36,711 nt of DNA from Rhodovastum atsumiense (GTDB lineage: Bacteria; Pseudomonadota; Alphaproteobacteria; Acetobacterales; Acetobacteraceae). Positions 1-8,776 of this stretch are shown one piece after another. Under the pieces are notes generated by a model that saw only the letters and a list, made by a program, of their open reading frames with translations, made no database searches and was not told the origin of the DNA. The translations under genes were made by a program, and so were the position numbers. The DNA lies in assembly GCA_026225115.1 (NCBI GenBank), contig JAMFSE010000073.1, forward strand, positions 1-36,711. The letters run 5' to 3'. Numbering within the stretch: the stretch's first letter is position 1; each line of letters opens with the position of its first letter.

Positions 1-305
1 ACGAGGAACAGGCCGGGCTGCCGAGGGCAGAGGCAGCGCGCGCGGCGGGCTTGCGGCGCGCGCGACCCGTGGTGATGACCACGATGGCCATGGTGGCGGG
101 CATGATTCCGGTGGCGCTGGTCGGCGGCACCGGCGCCTCCCTGCGGCTGCCGATGGCCGTGGCGCTGATCGGCGGCCTGATTGTCTCAACCGCGCTCAGC
201 CTGATTCTGGTGCCGGTGTTTTATGTACTGATCGGCAATTTCACCGATCGTATCGCCCCCGTTTTCGGCCGGCTGGCAACCACGGCGCCCGAGGATTTCA
301 ATTGA
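1..305 (+). CDS. RND efflux transporter, C-terminal fragment (cut by window edge)
   Basis: This is the last ~100 codons of an inner-membrane RND (AcrB/MexB, HAE1-like) transporter; reading is in frame from base 3 to the TGA at 303-305. It covers the final transmembrane part, with the conserved stretch RRARPVVMTTMAMVAGMIPVA and the last helix ending in LILVPVFYVLIGNFTDR. The protein nearly matches the C-terminus of the complete RND transporter encoded at 3911-7012 on the other strand, including a perfect 77-base DNA match (69-145 against 4071-4147, inverted). No outer-membrane gene follows it, unlike the other copy. The gene is cut by the window, so adaptor and substrate are unknown. It may be a paralogue or one arm of an inverted duplication. 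Confidence 0.9.
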   Translation, partial: EEQAGLPRAEAARAAGLRRARPVVMTTMAMVAGMIPVALVGGTGASLRLPMAVALIGGLIVSTALSLILVPVFYVLIGNFTDRIAPVFGRLATTAPEDFN

Positions 306-401
306 TGTTGCAGCCATCTTAGGTCTTTAAATCGAAAAGTTCTTGGTTACGGCCAATATAAATTCGTTACGTTCTGAGGAATAGGCGGCCAGTTTTGCGG
401 T

Positions 402-1439
402 TCAAACGCCTTCGGCGATTGCTATCCTGGAGCGCGTTCCCAGGGCGGCGAGCGCTTGCGTCCTTAACTCCAGAAGGATCTCCGCAACGCTTTGAATCGA
501 CGTCACCATGCCAACCGACTGCCCCGCCATCACGGAGCCGCCTTGGATATCGCCGTCAATGACCGCGCGCCGCAGCGCGCCTGCCCAGAAATGTTCGATT
601 GAAAGCTGGGCCGCGGTTTTATCCAACTCGCCCGACTGAAATTTCGCCAGCACTTGCGCCTGATAATTCAGGAAATTTCGCGTGCCCTCATTGGCCAGTC
701 CGCGCACCGGGATTACCGGAAAGCGGTCATCCAATTGGATGGATGAAACCGCGTCGCGCGCATTGGCTTTGATAAACGCATTCTTGAAATTCTCATGCGC
801 GATGCTTTCAACCGATGCGGCAAACCGCGTCCCCAATTGCGCACCGCTGGCGCCCATTTCCAAATAGCCCAGGATCGCCTCGCCCCGCCCCAGGCCGCCG
901 GCGACAAATATTGGGACTTCGCTGATATACGGTAAAATTTCTTGAGCGAGTACGGTCAGAGATACCGGACCGATATGACCGCCTGCTTCAGAACCCTCGA
1001 TGATCAGCGCGTCGACGCCGGATCTCACGAATCGTTTGGCCAGCACCAGAGCGGGGGCAAAGGCGATCAGCTTTGCGCCGCCATCCTTCACGGCCCGCAA
1101 GGCGGAACCAGGCGGGATGCCGCCGGCGAGAACGACATGCCCCACCTCGGCGCGCAGACACACCTGGACCAGATCATCCAGCTCGGGATGCATCGTAATC
1201 AAATTGACGCCGAATGGCTTGTCGGTCAGGGCGCGCGTCCCGGCGATTTCCGCTTCCAGCAGCGCCGGCGACATCGACCCGCAGGCGATCACCCCGAAAC
1301 CGCCCGCATTGGAGACCGCAGCAACCAGATTGCGCTCGCTCACCCAGCTCATCGCGCCGCCCATGATGGCGTATTCGGTGCCCAGAAACGCTGCGCCTCG
1401 AGCCTGTAACGAATCGAATTGTTCAGCGGCGCTGTACAT
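402..1439 (-). CDS. Nitronate monooxygenase / 2-nitropropane dioxygenase family flavoprotein
   Basis: FMN-dependent TIM-barrel enzyme of the nitronate monooxygenase family, which oxidises alkyl nitronates; relatives include enoyl-ACP reductase FabK, so the exact reaction is open. Visible family marks (numbered from the upstream TTG at 1454) are the N-terminal GTEYAIMGGAMSWVS segment, EGSEAGGHIGP near 153-163 with the usual catalytic His, FVAGGLG near 183-189 and GAQLGTRF near 204-211, the last two typical of the FMN phosphate site. I prefer the ATG at 1439 (345 residues) because a GGAG lies nine bases upstream; a TTG at 1454 would add five residues. It stands on the same strand as the NRPS/efflux operon but is separated from its last gene by 393 bp, so it is probably a separate unit. 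Confidence 0.88.
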   Translation of the reverse strand: MYSAAEQFDSLQARGAAFLGTEYAIMGGAMSWVSERNLVAAVSNAGGFGVIACGSMSPALLEAEIAGTRALTDKPFGVNLITMHPELDDLVQVCLRAEVGHVVLAGGIPPGSALRAVKDGGAKLIAFAPALVLAKRFVRSGVDALIIEGSEAGGHIGPVSLTVLAQEILPYISEVPIFVAGGLGRGEAILGYLEMGASGAQLGTRFAASVESIAHENFKNAFIKANARDAVSSIQLDDRFPVIPVRGLANEGTRNFLNYQAQVLAKFQSGELDKTAAQLSIEHFWAGALRRAVIDGDIQGGSVMAGQSVGMVTSIQSVAEILLELRTQALAALGTRSRIAIAEGV

Positions 1440-1832
1440 CAACAAAAGCTCCAAGGACGCGCCAGGAAATTGACTGATTTATAGCTTAGTTAAGAACATT
1501 ACCGAAGCGTCGAAATGATTTTCCCCATTAGGCAACCGGGACTTCCGCGTTTCATCGCTTCATGGCCGGCCGCTCCTATAGCTCTATAAGCATAATTCGG
1601 AATTCACAACATTTGAATCCTGTTTCCAACGGACGGGTGTGACTTTGCTGACGGAGCCCCCGGTGGAGCACGATTGCTTTAGGTTGAGTAACCTGCTTGC
1701 TCAATTGGTTTGCCGACGGAGCCGGTGGATTGATTATAGGATCGGTCATTTCTCAATGCCCCTGCGTAACCGCAACCAGCGCTGAAAATCTCCAAAAGGT
1801 TCGAAGGCCGGCAGGATGACCTGCGATGCGCG
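1440..1832. other. Intergenic stretch without a recognised gene
   Basis: The 393 bp between the nitronate monooxygenase start and the methyltransferase stop hold no coding sequence I can support. Part must be the promoter region of the nitronate monooxygenase gene, but no convincing -35/-10 pair stands out. There is an imperfect direct repeat, TTTGCYGACGGAGCC...GGTGGA, at 1644-1667 and 1709-1729, and a short inverted repeat GGTT-gagt-AACC at 1682-1693. A T-rich inverted repeat TATAG-ag-CTATA (minus-strand reading) lies near 1576-1590. Confidence 0.5.
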
Positions 1833-2411
1833 TTAGAACAGGAAGGGTATCAGGGCGCGGGTGCGGGACATATAGCCGTGATAGGAGCTGCCGAAATGCT
1901 CGGATAGCCAGGTCTCTTCCTTGCCGCTCTTCCACCAGAAGCTGCCGAAGGCCAGCAGCGGCGCCACTAATCCGCGCCATTCGCCCCAGGCAATGCCGGT
2001 GCCCAGCATGGCGAGCAGGAGCCCGGTGTAGATAGGATGGCGGACAAAGGCGTAAGGCCCGCGCTCGATCAACTGATGATCGGACTGGATGGCGACCTCA
2101 CCGCTCCAGTTGCCGCCAAGCACCAGACGCGACCAGATGGTCAGCAGGAAGCCGGCGACGGTCACGATCACGCCGAGCGGCTGTGCCGGGCCAAGCAGCA
2201 CGGCGGGAAGGAAACGGCCGCATAGCAGGTTGAAAGGCAGCGTGGGGACTGCGAGCAGCAGACAGCCGAGCAGGAGCGGGGCCATATGCGCGCAATATTG
2301 TGGAAAACTTTCGTTGCGGCTGGGCGGCTTGTTGCCGATTGCCCAGATTATCCAGAGCAAAAACCAACTGATCCAGATAACGGCGAGGGTAATCCAGGTA
2401 CTTTTTTCCAT
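1833..2411 (-). CDS. Isoprenylcysteine carboxyl methyltransferase (ICMT/PEMT)-like membrane protein
   Basis: A 192-residue multi-pass membrane protein of the ICMT/PEMT family, whose members transfer methyl from SAM to carboxyl groups or phospholipids in the membrane. Predicted helices lie near residues 5-25, 44-62, 70-95 and 128-160. The signature GPYAFVRHPIYTG is at 118-130, with the paired acidic residues E165-E166 following, matching the SAM-binding core known for this family. Its ATG lies 63 bp after the outer-membrane factor stop, on the same strand, so it may be the last gene of the NRPS/efflux operon and could methylate the product or a lipid. That link is inferred from position only. 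Bacterial members are common and mostly uncharacterised. Confidence 0.82.
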   Translation of the reverse strand: MEKSTWITLAVIWISWFLLWIIWAIGNKPPSRNESFPQYCAHMAPLLLGCLLLAVPTLPFNLLCGRFLPAVLLGPAQPLGVIVTVAGFLLTIWSRLVLGGNWSGEVAIQSDHQLIERGPYAFVRHPIYTGLLLAMLGTGIAWGEWRGLVAPLLAFGSFWWKSGKEETWLSEHFGSSYHGYMSRTRALIPFLF

Positions 2412-2474
2412 GTGCTCTCACTAACAACTATCGGGGGTCGGAGGAAGGAAGGCGGATCGAATTTTGAAGAGCAT

Positions 2475-3911
2475 CTAAGGCGGGGCAAGGATTGCCATTG
2501 GTGCCGGTGATTGGGTAATGGGCAACACGCCGCCGCCGATTTCGGCATAGAGATTGATTGCCGTGATATCCGTGGCGGCTTGCGCATCCGCCGCATCCAT
2601 ATCCGCGGTTTCGCGTTGCCCCTCCACATCGAGCAGATCCGTAAGGTCGGTAAGGCCGCGGCCGAACAATATCTGTGCCGAGTTCAAGGCGCGCAATGCG
2701 GATTGCTGTTCGCGCGTCGCCGCCGCCAGTTCCGCATGCGATGCATTGATCCCGGCCAAAGCAGAGTCGACGGCGCCGATCCCTTCCGTCACAGCTTCAT
2801 GGTAATCCTCGATCCCGGCGGCCAGATTGGCCTGTGCCGCCTTCGCAGTGGCGTAGCGCTGGCCCCAGTCGAATAACGGGATCGTGACACCCGGGCCGCC
2901 CTCGGCGAGCCCTAATTTATTCGGCAGCACGCCCCCGGCCAGAGGGTTCACCAAATTGGCCCCGGCAAAAAGAGAAAGGGAGCCCCCCAGAGTGAATTGC
3001 GGATAGAGATCGGCGGTTGCGATCCCGAGGCTTGCCGCGTCAAGGGCGATGGTCGCTTCCGCCGCCATGACTTGCGGGCGCAGCCGCAAGAGATCGGCGG
3101 GCACCACATTGGGAAGCGAGAGCGGCGCCGGCGGCAACGGTGCGACCGTCAGCAATTTCGAATTCGGTGTGGTCTGACCTTCAAGAACCATGAGGCGCGC
3201 GATATCCGTGTCGATGCCAAGCTGTGCCGCGGGAAGTTTCAGCGACAGCTGGTCTGCGTGATTCTGCGCCCGCGCGACATCAAGATCGCTGGCAATTCCA
3301 GCCTGCGCCTGAATCTTGACGAGATCGGTGATGTGATTGCTGTCCGCGAGCTCGGCCTGCAGCAAACTCAGGCGCTGCTGGTCGGCCCGCAAGCCGATAT
3401 AGGCCTGGGCAATGCCGGCCACCACCGCGACCTGTGCTGCTTGCCGCGCCGCGGTGGCAATGTCCAGCGTTCCGACAACCGCTTTTTTGGTGGCGCTCAG
3501 ACGGCCGAACAAGGGCAGCGTCCAACTCAGCCCGAGCGTGGCCTGGCCGGCAAACTGGGCAGGCGAGGGCTCGGGCAGCGGCTGGCCAATGGAGGAGACT
3601 TTCGCATAGACGATGCCGCCATTTACCGAAGCGGACGGCAGCAGCGAGGCGTTCGCCGATGTGCCGAGCGCACTGGCCGCGGCGATCCGGTACTGTGCCG
3701 CCTGAATGGTGAAATTCTGCGCGATACCCTGGGCCACCAACTGGTTGAGGATTGGGTCCTGAAATTCGGTCCAATAGGTGGAGAGATCGACCGGCGGGCG
3801 GGCAGGTGGGAGGCCGGCGAAGCTGTCCGGCAGTTTCTGGGACAGCGGCGGTTCCACCTGCAGACCGCACCCTGCGAGCAGCAATACCAGCACGCATGCA
3901 AAAACCCGCAT
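2475..3911 (-). CDS. Outer-membrane efflux lipoprotein (NodT/OprM type, TolC superfamily)
   Basis: A 478-residue outer-membrane factor forming the exit duct of a tripartite pump. The N-terminus MRVFACVLVLLLAGCG has a signal peptide with a lipobox, the lipidated residue being Cys15. Two outer-membrane-efflux-protein repeats follow, rich in alanine and glutamine coiled-coil heptads (for example YRIAAASALG, AAQANLAAGI, RETADMDAADAQAATDI), and the length is usual for the NodT family. The ATG shares one base with the RND transporter stop (TGATG at 3909-3913), so the two are translationally coupled. Together with the adaptor (7009-8091) and RND pump it completes a dedicated export system downstream of the NRPS genes. 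Confidence 0.93.
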   Translation of the reverse strand: MRVFACVLVLLLAGCGLQVEPPLSQKLPDSFAGLPPARPPVDLSTYWTEFQDPILNQLVAQGIAQNFTIQAAQYRIAAASALGTSANASLLPSASVNGGIVYAKVSSIGQPLPEPSPAQFAGQATLGLSWTLPLFGRLSATKKAVVGTLDIATAARQAAQVAVVAGIAQAYIGLRADQQRLSLLQAELADSNHITDLVKIQAQAGIASDLDVARAQNHADQLSLKLPAAQLGIDTDIARLMVLEGQTTPNSKLLTVAPLPPAPLSLPNVVPADLLRLRPQVMAAEATIALDAASLGIATADLYPQFTLGGSLSLFAGANLVNPLAGGVLPNKLGLAEGGPGVTIPLFDWGQRYATAKAAQANLAAGIEDYHEAVTEGIGAVDSALAGINASHAELAAATREQQSALRALNSAQILFGRGLTDLTDLLDVEGQRETADMDAADAQAATDITAINLYAEIGGGVLPITQSPAPMAILAPP

Positions 3912-6900
3912 CAGGTGAAATCCTCGGGCACGGTGGATACCAGCCGGCCGAAAACGGGTGCGATTCGATCGGTGAAATTGCCGATCATCACATAGAATAC
4001 CGGCACCAGGATCAGGCTCAGCGCGGTTGAAACAATCAAGCCGCCCATCAGCGCCACAGCCATCGGCAGGCGCAGGGAGGCGCCGGTGCCGCCGACCAGC
4101 GCCACCGGAATCATGCCCGCCACCATGGCCATCGTGGTCATCACCACTGGCCGCGCGCGCCGCAACCCCGCCGCGCGTGCGGCATCCAACCTTCCCAACC
4201 CGTTACGCTCTTCGGCCAAGGCGGCGTCGACGATCAGGATGCCGTTCTTGGTTACGATGCCGAGCAAAGTGAGCAGGCCGATGGACGATGAAAGGTCGAG
4301 CGCGAAACCGCCGATCAGCAACGCCAGCAACGCGCCGCCGATGCTCAGCGGCAGGACCGCGAGAATGGTCAGCGGCTGCAGCCAGTTGCGGAACAGCAGC
4401 AGCATCACGCCCAGCAAAGCGAGCACGCCGCCGCCGAGCGCAAAACCAAGTTGTGAGAACATTTCGTTCATGAATTCGACGGGACCGACCTCGAGCTCGC
4501 TGATCCCGGCGTCGGTCAGGGACCGATAGGCCGGCAGTGCGCGCATCGCCTGCAATGCCTGGCCTATCGTGGTGCCTGGCAGCAGATCCGCGGCGACACC
4601 TTCCATTGAGGTCCGGTCCAACCGCGTGACTTCGGCCGGCCCGGGCTGGACGCCCAGATTGGCGACCAGCGCCAAAGGTACCGCGCCGGTTCCCGCCTGG
4701 ATCGGCAGCTCACCGAGTGCTGCCTCGTTCGCCTCCCCGCTCAGTTCCAAGCGCAATGGAACTTGCTTGCCGTTCTCCGCGAGGACCGGCGCATCCGGCA
4801 GCACGGTGCCGGTGGCAAGCGCCAGCGTGGTTGCGACTTCGCCGGCGCTGACGCCCAGTGTTGAGGCCAATGCGGATTTTGGCGTCACGCTGATTTCAGT
4901 CGCATAGGGCGGCAAGGTGGTGCCGGCGTGCGAGAGACCCGGCAGCAACGCAGTTGCGTCAGCAAACCGCCGCATCGCCTGATCGAGAATTGCCGGGTCG
5001 TCGCCGGTGAAATCCAGTTCGACATCGCGGTTGTCGCCAAAGTTATCCATATGCCAGTCAAGATCCGGTATTTGATCCAGCACCGAGCGGAGTGCGGCTT
5101 CGAATTGCGCCTCAGTGCGCCGGCGGTGCGCGTTGAGAAGAATGATGACCAGAACCTGCTTCTGGTCCGCGAGTTGGGTGGCGCCGCCGGTGAGCGCGAA
5201 GACGCTTTGAATGTCGTGCTGCAGGCTCGGCGCGCGGCGCAATTGCGCGATCACTTTTGCCGCCTGCGCATCGCTGGCTGCAACCGTGCTGCCTGGGGGC
5301 AAGGTGAAGGCAAACTGGCTTTGATCTCGATCCTCAAGCGGCAGGAAACCGCTGGGCAGCTGCGTTGCAATTGCTACGGTGAGGAGCAGAACGCCGCCGG
5401 CCACCGCCAGGCTGATGCGGGGATTGGCAAGCCCATAGTCAAGCCATTTCTGATAGCCGGCCAGCCAGCCCCGGCGCGCCGGCGTTTGCGGCCAGCTGCC
5501 GCCGGGCGATGGCCGCAGGAAAAATGCCGCCAGTACCGGCGTGAAAAGCCGGGCGACGAGGAGCGAGGCGAACACTGCCACCGCCACCGTCAGACCGAAA
5601 GGTTTGAAATACTGGCCGACCACGCCTTGCATCATGCTGACGGGCAGAAAGACCGCGATGATCGCGAAACTCGTGGCCACCACGGCCGGGCCGATTTCAT
5701 CCGCTGCGTCGAGTGCGGCCCGATAGGGGCGCTTGCCCATGGCGATATGCCGCTCGATGTTTTCGATCTCGACAATTGCATCGTCCACCAGAATGCCGAC
5801 CACCAGCGCCAGCGCCAGCAAGGTGATGGAGTTGAGGCTCTGGCCCGCCAGCATCAGCACCAGGAATGCCGGCAGCAAGGCAAGCGGCATTGCCAGCGCC
5901 GCGATCAGCGTGGCGCGCGTATCCCGCAGGAAGAGCCAGACCGTAGCGGTGGCCAGCAGCAATCCCTCGAGCAGCGCTTCAATCGTGGTGTCATAGGTTG
6001 AGCGCGTCGCATCCACGGTGCCGCCGACGCGGGTGAAAACCAGGTGGGGATAGAGCGCCGTCAATCCATCCAACGTGGTCTGCACGGCGCTGCTCAGCCT
6101 GAGCACGTCGGCGCCCGGGGACTGCCATATTTCAAAGGCGACGACCGGCGCGCCGTCCAACCGGGCCAGCGAGGCGGTGGGGGCCGCGGCTTCATGCACC
6201 GAGGCGATGGCGGCAAGCGGTACCGATGTCCCCGGGCCGAGCACCACCGGCAGATCGCCGAGCGAGGCCGCCGAATTATAGCCTGCCAGCGTTTGCACGG
6301 CCGCTTCCTGCTCGCCGAGCGTGCCGATGCCCGCTTGCGGGATGCTGGCGGCGGCGCGGATCTGCTGCTGCAATGCCGGCAGCGTCAGCCCAAGGGCTGC
6401 GAGCCGTGCCGGATCGACGGCGATGTTGATTTCCGGCGTCGGCGCGCCGAGCACCGCCAGCGCGGATACGCCCGGCAGGTCCGAAAGCGTCGTTTTGATA
6501 CGGATCCGCACCAGCTCGCTCAACGCCAGGCGCGAGAGCGAGGGGTCGGCTGCGGCATAGACCAGCGCCGGGCCACCCTGGGCGTCCAGCTTGGTGACGC
6601 TGGGTGGCTGCAGATTGGGCGGCAAGCGGGCCTGGGCGCTGGCGACGGCTGCGCGCACGGCGGCGATTGCCGCATCGGGATTATCGCCGATGCTGAATTC
6701 CACCGTCACCGTGGCAAGGCCCGAGCTGGTCTGCGAAAGCACATGGTGCACGCCCGGGATCGCGGTGACGGCATCCTCCAGCGGCTCGGTGACGGATTGG
6801 CTTATCTCCAGCGGGCTGGCACCCGGATCGACGGCGGCGACCACCGCCACCGGGAAGGAGGTGTCGGGACTGAGCGCGATCGGCAAGGCCCGGAAACCGA

Positions 6901-7012
6901 ATACGCCGCCGATCGCGAGGACCAGGAACAGGACGATGACGGGCATCGGGGCGCGAATCGCATGCGCCGAGATGTTTCTCAGGAAGCCGCCTGGTTCTCT
7001 CGCTTGATTCAA
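3911..7012 (-). CDS. RND multidrug/metabolite efflux transporter, inner-membrane subunit
   Basis: A full-length 1033-residue proton-driven RND transporter of the AcrB/MexB (HAE1-like) type. Helix 4 carries the proton-relay pair Asp410-Asp411 in GILVDDAIVEIENIERH. Two large periplasmic porter/docking loops and the C-terminal helices (LLTLLGIVTKNGILIVDAAL, RRARPVVMTTMAMVAG) are all present. The start is TTG at 7012, chosen because it overlaps the adaptor stop as TTGA, the usual four-base coupling geometry with TTG in place of ATG. It lies between adaptor and outer-membrane factor genes, inside the NRPS operon, so export of the NRPS product is the likeliest job. Its 3' end is duplicated in inverted orientation at 1-305. 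Confidence 0.95.
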   Translation of the reverse strand: MNQAREPGGFLRNISAHAIRAPMPVIVLFLVLAIGGVFGFRALPIALSPDTSFPVAVVAAVDPGASPLEISQSVTEPLEDAVTAIPGVHHVLSQTSSGLATVTVEFSIGDNPDAAIAAVRAAVASAQARLPPNLQPPSVTKLDAQGGPALVYAAADPSLSRLALSELVRIRIKTTLSDLPGVSALAVLGAPTPEINIAVDPARLAALGLTLPALQQQIRAAASIPQAGIGTLGEQEAAVQTLAGYNSAASLGDLPVVLGPGTSVPLAAIASVHEAAAPTASLARLDGAPVVAFEIWQSPGADVLRLSSAVQTTLDGLTALYPHLVFTRVGGTVDATRSTYDTTIEALLEGLLLATATVWLFLRDTRATLIAALAMPLALLPAFLVLMLAGQSLNSITLLALALVVGILVDDAIVEIENIERHIAMGKRPYRAALDAADEIGPAVVATSFAIIAVFLPVSMMQGVVGQYFKPFGLTVAVAVFASLLVARLFTPVLAAFFLRPSPGGSWPQTPARRGWLAGYQKWLDYGLANPRISLAVAGGVLLLTVAIATQLPSGFLPLEDRDQSQFAFTLPPGSTVAASDAQAAKVIAQLRRAPSLQHDIQSVFALTGGATQLADQKQVLVIILLNAHRRRTEAQFEAALRSVLDQIPDLDWHMDNFGDNRDVELDFTGDDPAILDQAMRRFADATALLPGLSHAGTTLPPYATEISVTPKSALASTLGVSAGEVATTLALATGTVLPDAPVLAENGKQVPLRLELSGEANEAALGELPIQAGTGAVPLALVANLGVQPGPAEVTRLDRTSMEGVAADLLPGTTIGQALQAMRALPAYRSLTDAGISELEVGPVEFMNEMFSQLGFALGGGVLALLGVMLLLFRNWLQPLTILAVLPLSIGGALLALLIGGFALDLSSSIGLLTLLGIVTKNGILIVDAALAEERNGLGRLDAARAAGLRRARPVVMTTMAMVAGMIPVALVGGTGASLRLPMAVALMGGLIVSTALSLILVPVFYVMIGNFTDRIAPVFGRLVSTVPEDFT

Positions 7013-8091
7013 TTGGCCGGTCTTACAGTCTGTCCATCGCGCAGGCTGGCGCCATTTTGCATCACGATGACGTCTCCGGATCTGATGCCCGAGGCGATTG
7101 GCACCAGGCTGGAGGCATTGCCTGGGACGGTGGCCAAGGTCACCGGCTGAAATTGGGCGACGCCATGGTTCACCAGGACGACGTGAAACCCGTCTGCATC
7201 CGCGACCAGGGCGGTCTGCGGCACCGCCAGTTGCATCTGGCTGCCAAGGCGGATGGCGGCTTCTACAAAGGCGCCGGGGCGCAGCGCCGGATTTGGTTCC
7301 AAGGCGGCGCGCAACGATCCCAGATGCGTCATGGCGTCGATTTCAGGATCGGCGCCGATCACCGTGCCGTGCGCCGTGCCGCTGGGCAATGCGAGCTCCA
7401 CCGCCATCCCCGGGGCAATCAGCGCCACCTGGTCCTGCGGAATCGTGGCGCGGAAAATCAAGCCCTGGTCGCCGATCAGGCGGAACAACGGCGGACCGGC
7501 AGGGGCGGCGAGCTGCCCTGGCTCCGCGTTGCGTAAAGCGACAACGCCTGCCATCGGCGCGGTGATGGTGGCATTGGCGAGCTGCGCCTGGGCGGACGCC
7601 AGATTGGCGCGGGCGACCTGGATCTGGGCTCTCTGGGCCGTGGCATCGGCGCCGCGCTGGTCGACCTGCTCGGGGGCGATCGCGCCCGTTGCGCCCAGCC
7701 CGGCAACCCGGTCGTACGCCTGCGCCGTGGCCGCGCCATTTGCCTGGGCGACCAGCAATTGCGCCTGCGCCGCCGCCACCGCGGGCGCCAGCTGGCTGGT
7801 GTCAAAGCTGGCCAGCGTCTGGCCGGCAACCACATGGGCGCCGCTCTCGACCGCGACATTGGCGAGCGTGCCGGCCTCGCGGGCGCTGATAGCCACCTGC
7901 ACCGCCGGCTCGACGGTGCCCGCAGCCGTGAGTTCGGTCGATAAGGGTTGCGCGGTCACGGTCATCACCCGCACCAGCGGCGCCGGGTCCGGATAGGCCA
8001 CGCCGCTGGCGCGCCAGTGCAGGATGAGAACCATCGCCACCAGTGCCGCGGCAATCACCAGCGCCGGTCGAAACAGTGTTTTTGCAGACAT
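7009..8091 (-). CDS. RND periplasmic adaptor (membrane fusion protein, HlyD/AcrA type)
   Basis: A 360-residue adaptor linking an RND pump to its outer-membrane duct. It begins with a membrane anchor (LFRPALVIAAALVAMVLILHW). A split lipoyl/barrel-sandwich domain follows (AREAGTLANVAVESGAHVVAGQ and ANATITAPMAGVVALRNAEPG) around an alpha-helical hairpin rich in Ala and Gln, then beta-barrel and membrane-proximal domains. The ATG at 8091 is chosen over a start at 8235 because the hydrophobic anchor follows it directly and the upstream extension overlaps the phosphopantetheinyl transferase gene. The seven-base gap from that gene's stop and the four-base TTGA overlap with the RND gene put it in one operon with both. 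Confidence 0.93.
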   Translation of the reverse strand: MSAKTLFRPALVIAAALVAMVLILHWRASGVAYPDPAPLVRVMTVTAQPLSTELTAAGTVEPAVQVAISAREAGTLANVAVESGAHVVAGQTLASFDTSQLAPAVAAAQAQLLVAQANGAATAQAYDRVAGLGATGAIAPEQVDQRGADATAQRAQIQVARANLASAQAQLANATITAPMAGVVALRNAEPGQLAAPAGPPLFRLIGDQGLIFRATIPQDQVALIAPGMAVELALPSGTAHGTVIGADPEIDAMTHLGSLRAALEPNPALRPGAFVEAAIRLGSQMQLAVPQTALVADADGFHVVLVNHGVAQFQPVTLATVPGNASSLVPIASGIRSGDVIVMQNGASLRDGQTVRPAN

Positions 8092-8098
8092 CCGCTTT

Positions 8099-8776
8099 TT
8101 ATCGCCCCCCGCCCGGTCCGAAGGCAATGGCCACGGTGAAACCGGCGTGAGAATGGCGCTCCAACCGCCAGCCCGCCGGATCGCCGAAGGATTCCGGCGC
8201 CGCGATAAGCCGCGTCGCGCAAGGCGAGAGTTCAAGCTGCCTGAAGTTGAGACCGAGGCCCGAGCCTTCGGCTTTCGACAACGCCTCCTTCAGCGTCCAT
8301 AGATCGATGGGCGCGATCTGGCTTGGCTGGCCATCGCAGGAATATTCGGCGCGGGCGGAAATCGCCGCCACCACTTCCGGTTCGATATGGCGCGATAACG
8401 GTTCGGCATCGATACCGATGCGGCCGCCTTTGCTTACCGTTGCAGCGGCATAACCGTTGCAATGGGTGAGGCTGATATCGATGTCCGGCGCGCCGGCAAG
8501 CTTCGGCTTTCCGCCCGCTCTATCGGTATAGAACCGGAACGATCTGGCGGGTCTGCCGGTTGCCGCGGCCAGGACCAGACGGCGCAGGCCATGCGCGACG
8601 ATGGCATCCCGGCGCGCCAGCGGGCGGCGCAGGCGGTCGATCGATGCCTGTTCACCGGCATCGAGAACATCCTCGAGTTGCGACAGGGTCTGCGCTTCGA
8701 GATCGGCGGTTGGTAGGCCGCTCCATAAATACGGCGCTTGCGTCGTTTGACCACCAAGGCTCAAGCCAGCTCTCAT
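8099..8776 (-). CDS. 4'-phosphopantetheinyl transferase, Sfp type
   Basis: This 225-residue enzyme moves 4'-phosphopantetheine from coenzyme A to the conserved serine of carrier domains. Its likely client is the T domain (Ser1006) of the NRPS two genes upstream. Both family signatures are visible: GRIGIDAEPL with the Mg-binding pair Asp123 and Glu125, preceded by DISLTHCNGYAAATVS, and LWTLKEALSKAEGSGLGL (160-177) with Trp160, Lys163, Glu164 and Lys168. The length is normal for Sfp-type rather than AcpS-type enzymes. Its ATG overlaps the glycosyltransferase stop as ATGA, so it is co-translated with the biosynthetic genes. The presence of a dedicated activating enzyme makes the pathway self-contained. 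Confidence 0.94.
   Translation of the reverse strand: MRAGLSLGGQTTQAPYLWSGLPTADLEAQTLSQLEDVLDAGEQASIDRLRRPLARRDAIVAHGLRRLVLAAATGRPARSFRFYTDRAGGKPKLAGAPDIDISLTHCNGYAAATVSKGGRIGIDAEPLSRHIEPEVVAAISARAEYSCDGQPSQIAPIDLWTLKEALSKAEGSGLGLNFRQLELSPCATRLIAAPESFGDPAGWRLERHSHAGFTVAIAFGPGGGR

Noticed and set aside
1644-1729. Imperfect direct repeat TTTGCYGACGGAGCC as part of a CRISPR or attachment site
   Set aside because: Only two diverged copies, unequal length and no integrase or cas gene nearby.
1753-1980. Minus-strand open frame of 75 codons at the end of the methyltransferase gene
   Set aside because: It is the shifted frame of the ICMT-like gene and has no family signature.
4928-7150. Plus-strand open frames of 357 and 368 codons antisense to the RND gene
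   Set aside because: They are out-of-frame shadows of the RND transporter and adaptor genes with no domain and biased composition.
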